DNA of 64,000 nucleotides. Origin: WTGU01 sp965242855 (lineage in GTDB: Bacteria > Pseudomonadota > Alphaproteobacteria > UBA828). Where the stretch lies: NCBI GenBank assembly GCA_965242855.1, contig OZ251509.1:2604001-2668000 (forward strand). The letters are read 5' to 3'. Below, one piece after another: positions 47,232 through 54,490 of the stretch. A program made the translations under genes and the position numbers. The notes under the pieces were generated by a model. The model worked only from the letters and a program-made list of their open reading frames with translations, did not search any database and was not told where the DNA came from. The number at the start of each line of letters is the position of its first letter. Positions within the stretch are counted from its first letter, which is position 1.

Positions 47232-47956
47232 CGCCCGGCGGCGTCCAGGGGGAGGTCGCCCGCCGCCGCCCGGTCGCAGAGGCAGAGCGCCGCCGGGTGG
47301 AGCCAGAGGAAGGAGGCCGGCAGCGCCGGGGTCACGCGGGGCTGCGCGAGCGCCGCCAGCGGGTCGCGCTTGGCCGCGCCGGCGACGAGCAGCAGCAGGC
47401 GCCGGGCGCGCAGGATGTTCCCGAGGCCCAGGGTCAGGCCCTCGCGGACCGGCGCGGCGGCGCCCGCCAGCATGGGATGCGCGCGCGAGCGCGCGGCGAG
47501 GGTGGCGACGTGGCAGAAGGGAGCGAGGCTCTCCGCCGGCTCGTTGAGCGCGAGATGGCCGTTCCGCCCGAGGCCGAGGATGCAGAGGTCGATCCCGCCG
47601 GCCGCGGCGAGCGCGGCCTCGACGCGGCGGCATTCCGCGGCCCGGTCCGGCGCGGCGCCGCGGAAGGCGATGCGGCGGTCGGGCGCGACGGCGAGCGGGG
47701 CGAACAGGGTGCGCTCCAGGTAGTGCGCGCAGCTCGCCGGGTCGTCGGCGCCGAGGCCGGCCCATTCGTCGAGCTGGACGAAACGCGCCGCCGCCAGCCG
47801 CGCCGGCGCGCCGGCGAGACGGGCGTAGGTCGCGGTCGGCGTCGCGCCGCTGGCGAGGCACAGCAGCAGGTCGGGCTTCGCGCGCGCCGCCTCCCAGACG
47901 GCCTCCGCCGCCCGCCGGCTCAGCCCGTCTTCGTCCGGCAGGACGACGAAACGCAC
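47228..47956 (-). CDS. nagB: Glucosamine-6-phosphate deaminase/isomerase family protein
   Basis: A 242-residue enzyme. GTG 47956 lies six bases after the dehydrogenase stop. CLASGATPTATYARL binds phosphate, RFVQLDEWAGL holds catalytic acids, and LCILGLGRNGHLALNEP is a NagB hallmark. It should convert glucosamine-6-phosphate to fructose-6-phosphate and ammonia. The more distant 6-phosphogluconolactonase relatives lack the GHLALNEP form. Neighbours are a Gfo/Idh dehydrogenase and a ROK kinase, giving a short amino-sugar route; no transporter is adjacent. Confidence 0.9.
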   Translation of the reverse strand: MRFVVLPDEDGLSRRAAEAVWEAARAKPDLLLCLASGATPTATYARLAGAPARLAAARFVQLDEWAGLGADDPASCAHYLERTLFAPLAVAPDRRIAFRGAAPDRAAECRRVEAALAAAGGIDLCILGLGRNGHLALNEPAESLAPFCHVATLAARSRAHPMLAGAAAPVREGLTLGLGNILRARRLLLLVAGAAKRDPLAALAQPRVTPALPASFLWLHPAALCLCDRAAAGDLPLDAAGR

Positions 47957-47961
47957 CGCCT

Positions 47962-49044
47962 TCAGCCCCCGCGCCAGAGGTCCCAGGGCCGGGCCGCGTC
48001 GGTGGCGAAGGGCAGCGCGACCTTGGCGCCGAGGCGCGCCGATTCGTAGGCCGCGAACAGCACCTCCTGCACGGCCCGCGCGTCCTCCCCCGTCACCGCC
48101 GGGCGCGCGGCGCCGCGGACGCAGTCGACGAAATGGTCGAATTCGGCCCAGAAGCCGTAGTTCCATTCCTCTTCGTAGATGGTGAAGCTCCAGCCCCGGG
48201 TGCCGCCCGCCTTCTCGACCGCGTAGTCGTAGCCGCCGCGGCTGTAGGTCTCGATCGAATTGCCGTGCAGCAGATCGGCGTAGGCGACGCCTTCGGCGCC
48301 GTGCACCTCCGCGCGGTCGTCCATGCCGCCGGGCTTGGTCCAGCTCGTCTCGTTGAGGAAGAGGCAGCCGTTCGCGAATTCGAGGATGAGCAGCGCGTTG
48401 TCCTCGCCCCTGGTCTTCTCCCCGTGGACCTGGGTCGACAGCTGCGCATAGACGGAGGCGATGGGCGCGCGGTCGAGCATCCAGCGGGCGAAGGCGATGC
48501 CGTGGCAGCCCATGTCGGCGAGCACGCCGCCGCCGGCCCGCTCCACGTCCCAGAAATGCGGCGCGTGGGGGCCGTCGTGCTTCTCCGACTGCTTGACGAG
48601 GGTGGGCGCGCCGAGGGCGCCGGAATCGAGCAGCGCCTTCAGGCGCACGTATTTCGGCGCGAAGCACACCTCCTCGGCGTACATGAAGAGCACGCCGGCC
48701 TCCTTGCAGGCGGCGATCATGCGGTCCGCCTCGGCCAGGCTCAGGCACATCGGCTTCTCCAGGACGACATGCTTGCCGGCGGCGGCGCAGTCCAGCACCA
48801 GCGGGCAGTGGGTGTCGTTGGGCGTGCCGATGGCCACCATGTCGACGTCGGCGCGGTCGAGCAGGGCGCGGTGGTCGGTGAAGTGGTGCGCCAGGCCGTA
48901 CTCCCCGGCGAAGGCCTCGGCGTGGCCGGCGGAGGGCGAGGCCGCCGCGACCAGCCGCGCGCGGGGGTTGCGCCGCAGCGCGCGGGCGTGGATCGCGCTC
49001 ACGAACCCGGACCCGAGGAACCCGACGCCGACCGTCTCCGCCAT
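47962..49044 (-). CDS. Gfo/Idh/MocA-family sugar dehydrogenase
   Basis: A 360-residue NAD(P)-dependent oxidoreductase from ATG 49044. The Rossmann part has VGVGFLGSGFVSAIHARAL, VDMVAIGTPNDTH and the catalytic HVVLEKPMCLS. The C-terminal part has LADMGCHGIAFARWML with the conserved His, and ETSWTKPGG. Family members oxidise sugars, inositols or amino-sugar derivatives. Its position before nagB and a ROK kinase suggests it acts on an amino sugar or its glycoside. Confidence 0.92.
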   Translation of the reverse strand: MAETVGVGFLGSGFVSAIHARALRRNPRARLVAAASPSAGHAEAFAGEYGLAHHFTDHRALLDRADVDMVAIGTPNDTHCPLVLDCAAAGKHVVLEKPMCLSLAEADRMIAACKEAGVLFMYAEEVCFAPKYVRLKALLDSGALGAPTLVKQSEKHDGPHAPHFWDVERAGGGVLADMGCHGIAFARWMLDRAPIASVYAQLSTQVHGEKTRGEDNALLILEFANGCLFLNETSWTKPGGMDDRAEVHGAEGVAYADLLHGNSIETYSRGGYDYAVEKAGGTRGWSFTIYEEEWNYGFWAEFDHFVDCVRGAARPAVTGEDARAVQEVLFAAYESARLGAKVALPFATDAARPWDLWRGG

Positions 49045-49133
49045 CGCTCAGCCTCCCTGCCTGGCTCCTTAAATTAGCGGCCGGGGCCGCGCCGCCGCAA
49101 CCGGCCCGCCCGCGCGGCGGCGGCGAAATCCAC

Positions 49134-49853
49134 TCAACCGCCGCGCACGAGGCCGAGGAAATTGTCGTAGAGGATGCGGGCGTCGCGGTTGAAGGCCGGC
49201 ATCCGGCGGGCGGCTTCGGCGGCGAGCGCCTCCAGGGCGCCCGGCCCCGCGGTGCGTTCGAGGGAGGCCCGATAGGCGGGCACGGCGCCCCATTCGGCGA
49301 CCGTCGCCGGCGTCAGCTCGACGTGGTACTGGAGGCCGTAGGCGCGCCGGCCCGCGCGGAAGGCCTGGATGGCGCAACGCGCCGAGCGGGCCAGGGTCTC
49401 GGCGCCGTCGGGGAGCGCGGTCACCGCGCAGCCGTGCCATTGCAGGCAGGTCACCGTTTCGCCCAGGCCGGCCAACAGCGGGTCGGCGCGGCCGCCGGCG
49501 GTGAGCGCGACCTCCATGACGCCGACTTCCGGCGCGGCCATCGTCTCCACCCGGCCGCCGAGGGCGTCCGCGAGCAGCTGGTGCCCCAGGCAGACGCCGA
49601 GGAAGGGCATGTCGCGCGCGGCCACGGCCTCCCGCACCAGCGCCTTCTCGGCGACGAGCCAGGGATGGGCCTCCTCCTCGAAGACGTCCATGGGGCCGCC
49701 CATGACGACGAGCGCGTCGTAGCCGTCGAGCGGGGGGAGCGCCTCGCCCTCGTCCAGCTCCACGGCGTCCCAGGCGATGCCGTCCGCGCGCATGAAGTCG
49801 CGAAATATGCCCGGATGCTCGACCGCGACGTGCTGGAGGACGAGGAATCGCAT
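49134..49853 (-). CDS. Class I glutamine amidotransferase-like protein
   Basis: A 239-residue protein from ATG 49853. It has the oxyanion strand ALVVMGGPMDVFEEE, the nucleophile elbow FLGVCLGHQLLADALGG (Cys), and LQYHVELTPATV with the His and Glu. It is of the GMP-synthase-like stand-alone type. These often act as gamma-glutamyl hydrolases or unidentified amidotransferases. It lies 32 bases after the acyl-CoA synthetase and 89 bases before the dehydrogenase, on the same strand. Confidence 0.9.
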   Translation of the reverse strand: MRFLVLQHVAVEHPGIFRDFMRADGIAWDAVELDEGEALPPLDGYDALVVMGGPMDVFEEEAHPWLVAEKALVREAVAARDMPFLGVCLGHQLLADALGGRVETMAAPEVGVMEVALTAGGRADPLLAGLGETVTCLQWHGCAVTALPDGAETLARSARCAIQAFRAGRRAYGLQYHVELTPATVAEWGAVPAYRASLERTAGPGALEALAAEAARRMPAFNRDARILYDNFLGLVRGG

Positions 49854-49885
49854 CGCGAGGCTTTCCCGCCGGCCGCCGAGGGCGG

Positions 49886-51529
49886 TCAGAGCGCGGCCGC
49901 GCGCGTGCGCAGGAGGTATTTCTGGATCTTGCCGGTCGAGGTCTTGGGAAGCGCGCCGAACACGACCGTCCGCGGGCATTTGTAGTGGGCCAGTTCGCCG
50001 CGGCAGAAGGCCACGATCTCCGTCTCGCTCACGCGCGCCCCCTCCTTCAGGGTGACGAAGGCGCACGGCGTCTCGCCCCAGGTCTCGTCGGGCCGCGCCA
50101 CCACCGCGGCCTCCAGCACGGCGGGGTGGCGATAGAGCGCGCCCTCGACCTCGATCGTGGAGATGTTCTCGCCGCCCGAGATGATGATGTCCTTGGCGCG
50201 GTCCTTGAGCTGGATGTAGCCGTCCTCGTGGACCACGCCGAGATCGCCGGTATGGAACCAGCCGCCGGCGAACGCCTTCCCGGTCGCCTCCGGGTTTTCG
50301 AGATAGCCCTTCATCACCGTGTTGCCGCGCATGAAGACCTCGCCCATGGTCGCGCCGTCCGCCGGCACCGGCGCCAGCGTCTCCGGATCGGCGACCATGA
50401 GGCCGTCGAGGGTGGCGAAGGACACGCCCTGGCGCGCCTTCAGCGCCGCCCGCTCCTCCGCCGGCAGCGCGTCCCATTCGTCGTGCCAGGCGCACACGGT
50501 GGCGGGGCCGTACACCTCCGTCAGGCCATAGACGTGAGTGACGTGGAAGCCGGCCCGCTCGATCCGCGCGATGACGGCGGCGGGCGGCGGCGCGGCGGCG
50601 GTCATCACCTCGACGCGATGATCGAAGGGGACGCGCTCCGCATCGCTCGCGTTGTTCAGGAGGTTGAGCACGATCGGCGCGCCGCAGAAATGCGTCACCC
50701 CGTGCGCCGCGATGGCCCGGAAGATCGCCGCCGCCTCCACCTTGCGCAGGCAGACATGGGTGCCCCCATAGGCGCCGATCGCCCAGGTGAAGCACCAGCC
50801 GTTGCAGTGAAACATGGGCAGCGTCCAGAGATAGACCGGTCCGTGGGGCATGGCCCAGGCGATGCTGGCGCCGAGGGCGTTCAGATAGGCGCCCCGGTGG
50901 TGACAGACGACGCCCTTGGGATCGCCCGTGGTGCCGGAGGTGTAGTTGAGGGAGATCGCCTCCCATTCGTCCGCCGGCCACGGCCAGTCGTAATCGGGGT
51001 CGCCCTCTTCGAGCAGCGCTTCGTATTCGATCGTCCCGAGCGAATCGCCGCCTTCCTCGGGCGCGTCGTCGATATCGACGACCAGCGGCGCGACTTCGGC
51101 GCGGGAAAGGGCTTCCGCGATCACGGGCGAGAACGCCCGGTCGGTGAGCAGGACCCCGGCCTTCGCGTGATCGAGGATGAACGCGATGGAGGCGGCGTCG
51201 AGCCGGAAGTTGAGCGCGTTGAGCACGGCGCCGCACATGGGAACGCCGTGATGCGCCTCCAGCATCGCCGGCGTGTTGGGCGACATGATGGCGACCGTAT
51301 CGCCCTTGGCCACGCCGCGTTTCGCCAGCGCCGACGCGAGGCGCCGGCAGCGCGCGTAGAACATGCCGTAATCGGCGCGGCGCGCGCCGTGGAGCCACGC
51401 CGTCCGGGTGGGAAACGCCGCGGCGGCCCGGCGCAGGAACGAAAGCGGCGTGAGCGGGACGTGGTTCGCGGCGTTCCGCTCGAGCCCGGCCTCATACGGG
51501 TTTCTGTCGGCGCGCGCACGGGCCATCAT
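49886..51529 (-). CDS. AMP-forming acyl-CoA synthetase
   Basis: A 547-residue ANL-superfamily ligase from ATG 51529 (ATG 51526 also possible). The P-loop is LNYTSGTTGDPKGV, then MFHCNGWCFTW, HVYGLTEVYGPATV, GGWFHTGDLGVVHEDGYIQLKDRAKDIIISGGENIS (hinge), and the catalytic Lys in PKTSTGKIQKYLLR. It activates a medium-chain or short-chain acid with CoA; it resembles acyl-CoA ligases such as DmdB, but the substrate is not certain. It is divergent from the sixA-like gene and first in the minus-strand run. Confidence 0.93.
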   Translation of the reverse strand: MMARARADRNPYEAGLERNAANHVPLTPLSFLRRAAAAFPTRTAWLHGARRADYGMFYARCRRLASALAKRGVAKGDTVAIMSPNTPAMLEAHHGVPMCGAVLNALNFRLDAASIAFILDHAKAGVLLTDRAFSPVIAEALSRAEVAPLVVDIDDAPEEGGDSLGTIEYEALLEEGDPDYDWPWPADEWEAISLNYTSGTTGDPKGVVCHHRGAYLNALGASIAWAMPHGPVYLWTLPMFHCNGWCFTWAIGAYGGTHVCLRKVEAAAIFRAIAAHGVTHFCGAPIVLNLLNNASDAERVPFDHRVEVMTAAAPPPAAVIARIERAGFHVTHVYGLTEVYGPATVCAWHDEWDALPAEERAALKARQGVSFATLDGLMVADPETLAPVPADGATMGEVFMRGNTVMKGYLENPEATGKAFAGGWFHTGDLGVVHEDGYIQLKDRAKDIIISGGENISTIEVEGALYRHPAVLEAAVVARPDETWGETPCAFVTLKEGARVSETEIVAFCRGELAHYKCPRTVVFGALPKTSTGKIQKYLLRTRAAAL

Positions 51530-51636
51530 GATCTCCGGCCAGCGATGACGGGCCGGGAGTTTGAGCACGCGCCGCGGCGAATGCAACCGGAGCGCCGGTG
51601 CGACCGGAGCGCCGCCCGGAACGCGGGGAGAAACGG

Positions 51637-52149
51637 ATGCGCCGACTCTACCTGATGCGCCACGGCAAGGCCCAGGCCGGCCTGCCGCCGGGCGGCGACC
51701 GCGCCCGCGCCCTGGTCGAGAAGGGGCGGCGGACAAGCCGCCGCGTCGGCGCCTTTTGCCGGGACCGGGAGCGGCCGCCGACCTTCGCCCTCTGCTCGCC
51801 GGCCCGGCGCGCGATCGAAACCTGCGATGCTTTTTGCGCGGGCTTCGGAAGCGACCTGCCGCGGCAGGTGGTGGACGGCCTCTACCCCGGCGGCCCCGAA
51901 GCCCTGCTGCGCGCCATCGCGGAGATCGGCGACGCGCGCGACTCCGCCCTGCTCGTCGGCCACAACCCGGGCCTCCAGTCGCTCGCGCTCGCCCTGGGCC
52001 GCCTGGAGCCGGGGCCGGCGTTGGCGCGTCTCCGCGCGCGGTTCCCGCCGGCCGCGCTGGCGGTCTTCGAGACGGGCGCCGGGGGCTGGGCCGCGTTCGC
52101 GTCCGGCGCGCGGCTGGTGGCCTATGCCACGGCGAAGGAGCTGGGCTGA
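51637..52149 (+). CDS. sixA: SixA-like phosphohistidine phosphatase
   Basis: A 170-residue histidine-phosphatase-superfamily protein; ATG 51637 is preceded by GGGGAG. The RHG motif is in RLYLMRHGKAQAG, with a second catalytic His in ALLVGHNPGLQSLALAL and SPARRAIETCDAF between. It fits the short SixA branch, which removes phosphate from phosphohistidine on signalling proteins. It stands alone, convergent with the polyprenyl synthase gene. Confidence 0.9.
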   Translation: MRRLYLMRHGKAQAGLPPGGDRARALVEKGRRTSRRVGAFCRDRERPPTFALCSPARRAIETCDAFCAGFGSDLPRQVVDGLYPGGPEALLRAIAEIGDARDSALLVGHNPGLQSLALALGRLEPGPALARLRARFPPAALAVFETGAGGWAAFASGARLVAYATAKELG

Positions 52150-52164
52150 GCCGCCGCCCCGGCC

Positions 52165-53208
52165 TCAATGCGCGCGGCCGATGCAGAAATCGACGACGGC
52201 GAGGAAGGCCCCTTTCGCGACCCCGGCCGGAAAGACGCGCAGCGCGTCGCGCGCCGCCGCGCCGTAGCGGTGCGCCCGCGCGACGGACTCGCCGAGCGCG
52301 CCGTGGCGGGCGAGGAGGGCCGCGGCATGGGCGAAGTCGCCGTCTTCCTGCGCGCCCTCCTCCATCGTGCGGCGCCAGAACGCGCGTTCGCCTTCGTCGC
52401 CGCGGTGGAACGCCAGCACCACCGGCAGCGTGATCTTGCCGTCACGGAAGTCATCGCCCACCCGCTTGCCGAGTTCGCCTTCCCGCGCGCCGTAGTCGAG
52501 CGCGTCGTCGACCAGCTGATAGGCGATGCCGAGATTGAGCCCGAACGCCCGCAGCGCCTCTTCCTCCGCGGCCGGGCGCTCCGCGACGATCGCGCCGAGC
52601 CGGCAGGCGGCGGCGAAGAGCGCGGCGGTCTTCGCCGTGACCACCTCCAGATAGGCGGCCTCGCCGGTCTCGGTGTCGTTGGCGGTGACGAGCTGCATCA
52701 CCTCGCCCTCGGCCAGGGTGGAGGCGGTGTCGGCGAGGACGTCGAGCACGCGCAGCGAGCCGTCGGCGACGGAGATCTGGAACGCCCGGCTGAACAGGAA
52801 ATCGCCGACCAGGACGCTCGGCTTGTTGCCCCAGACCGTATTCGCCGTCGCCGCGCCCCGGCGCAGTGCGCTGTCGTCCACGACGTCGTCGTGGAGCAGG
52901 GTCGCGGTATGGATGAATTCGACGCTGGCGGCGAGGCCGATGTGGCGCCTGCCGGCGTAGCCGCAGAGGCGGGCGGCGCCTAAGGTCAGCATCGGCCGCA
53001 GGCGCTTGCCCCCGGCGGCGACGATATGCGCGGCGAGCTCCGAAATGAGCCCCACCGGGCTCTTCATGTTGTCGAGGATGACGCCGTCGACGGCGCGCAG
53101 GTCGTCGGCGACCAAGCCGCGAAGATCGTCCAGCGAAGCGCCGGCCATCTCCCCTCCCGCACTGCCCCGTGCCGTGGCGGGATTATGCGTGACGATCTCA
53201 CCCACCAT
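52165..53208 (-). CDS. ispB: Polyprenyl (octaprenyl/decaprenyl) diphosphate synthase
   Basis: A 347-residue trans-prenyltransferase that builds the quinone side chain. ATG 53208 has GGAAGGA close by; ATG 53148 gives a 327-residue form matching typical family starts. It has GGKRLRPMLTLGAARLCGY, the first Asp-rich motif LLHDDVVDDSALRRG, GDFLFSRAFQ, the second motif YQLVDDALDYG, and GDDFRDGKITLP. It is divergent from the sulfotransferase gene. In many Rhodospirillales this gene directly faces the DUF2007-TrmN6 block, which here begins 3.5 kb away. Confidence 0.94.
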   Translation of the reverse strand: MVGEIVTHNPATARGSAGGEMAGASLDDLRGLVADDLRAVDGVILDNMKSPVGLISELAAHIVAAGGKRLRPMLTLGAARLCGYAGRRHIGLAASVEFIHTATLLHDDVVDDSALRRGAATANTVWGNKPSVLVGDFLFSRAFQISVADGSLRVLDVLADTASTLAEGEVMQLVTANDTETGEAAYLEVVTAKTAALFAAACRLGAIVAERPAAEEEALRAFGLNLGIAYQLVDDALDYGAREGELGKRVGDDFRDGKITLPVVLAFHRGDEGERAFWRRTMEEGAQEDGDFAHAAALLARHGALGESVARAHRYGAAARDALRVFPAGVAKGAFLAVVDFCIGRAH

Positions 53209-53253
53209 CAATCCTTCCGCTCGACGGCCGCGCCCGGTGCGCGCTCCCGCGCC

Positions 53254-53283
53254 TTGCCACCGGCGGAACGGGATATCTATACT
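53254..53283 (+). promoter_or_regulatory. Strong sigma-70-type promoter for the sulfotransferase-P450 pair
   Basis: TTGCCA (53254-53259), an 18-base spacer and TATACT (53278-53283) each match consensus at five of six positions, 43 bases before the GTG at 53326. It is one of the best promoter-like sites in the window. Confidence 0.55.
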
Positions 53284-53325
53284 CGTCGACGGTCTCGAAC
53301 CGATGCCGGGTCGGAGCAAGCGGAC

Positions 53326-54480
53326 GTGAAAAACGATTTCCACCCATGCTCCTTCGCTCCCCTGTCCGTGTGGGCGCGCCTCGTCTTCGAGAACCGCGGG
53401 ATCGCCCGGCCTTATTGGGGCAGAGCCGCGCGCATTCTGGCCTTGTCCGCCCTGGCCGCGCCGCTGCGCGTCGCCGAGCGCTTGACATACGCCGAGCGGG
53501 TGAACGCGGTGGTTCTGGAGCCGCCGCCGCTGTTCATCCTGGGCTTCGCGCGTTCGGGCACCACCCACTTGCAGAATCTGATCACGCAAGACGCCCGCTT
53601 CGGCTATTTCACCAATTGGCAGGGGGCGGCGGCATCGTTCTCCCTGATCGGTCGCGGATGGTTGAAGCGGCTGATGAAGAAGGGCATGGCGAAGGCCAGT
53701 GGAGGGCGCGAGCAAACGCGGCCGATGGACAACGTGAAGATTTCCCTGGACAGCCCCCAGGAGGAGGATCTGGCGCTCGCCAACGAATCGCGCATGTCCT
53801 TGATCCATCAGCTCTCCTTTCCGCGGCGCACCATGCAATTGTTTGATAAATACGTGATGATGGGCACGCGCGCCGATGGGGAACCGAGCGGTGGATTGTC
53901 CCCTCGGGAGCTGTCGCGCTGGGAGCGGACGTATCTGAACGTATTGCGCAAAACGTCGCTGCTTGCCGACGGCAAGCCCTTGGTGCTCCGCAACACCGTG
54001 AATACCGGGCGCGTCGACCACCTGCTGCGCCTTTTTCCACAGGCCAAATTCATCCACATCGTTCGCAATCCATACACCGTCTATCCGTCTGTTCTGCACC
54101 TGTACCGCACTCTGTTCCCCTTGTACCAGTTGGACCACTACGACCAGGAGGAAGTGGAACGGTTTGTCGTCGAGATATACCGGCAGGTGATGGCCAAGTA
54201 TCTGCGCGATCGCGCGCGCATTCCCCCGGGTCAGCTTGCCGAAGTGCGCTACGAAGACCTTGAACGCGACCCGCTCGGCGCGCTGGCGCGGCTCTACCGG
54301 GAGCTCGACCTTCCGGGCTGGAACGAAGCCCGGCCGCGGGTGGAAGCCTACCTGCGAACGCTGTCGCGTTACCGCAAGAACAGCTTCTCGATGGACCAAG
54401 CGGACCCCGATCGGGTGACCGAGCATTGGGGATTCGCGGTCGAGGCCTGGGGATACGAACCGCCTCCGGCCGGCGCGTGA
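53326..54480 (+). CDS. Sulfotransferase family protein
   Basis: A 384-residue PAPS-dependent sulfotransferase-fold protein. GTG 53326 is the first plausible start; the frame is open upstream as shadow. The 5'-phosphosulfate loop is FILGFARSGTTHLQNLI, and the 3'-phosphate motif is FIHIVRNPYTVYPSV. LAEVRYEDLERDPLG and KNSFSMDQ occur near the end, as in bacterial homologues acting on lipids or small molecules. G+C is lower than in neighbours. It is followed after ten bases by the GPP34-P450 gene, so the two probably act together. Confidence 0.9.
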   Translation: MKNDFHPCSFAPLSVWARLVFENRGIARPYWGRAARILALSALAAPLRVAERLTYAERVNAVVLEPPPLFILGFARSGTTHLQNLITQDARFGYFTNWQGAAASFSLIGRGWLKRLMKKGMAKASGGREQTRPMDNVKISLDSPQEEDLALANESRMSLIHQLSFPRRTMQLFDKYVMMGTRADGEPSGGLSPRELSRWERTYLNVLRKTSLLADGKPLVLRNTVNTGRVDHLLRLFPQAKFIHIVRNPYTVYPSVLHLYRTLFPLYQLDHYDQEEVERFVVEIYRQVMAKYLRDRARIPPGQLAEVRYEDLERDPLGALARLYRELDLPGWNEARPRVEAYLRTLSRYRKNSFSMDQADPDRVTEHWGFAVEAWGYEPPPAGA

Positions 54481-54490
54481 GGAACGAGCC

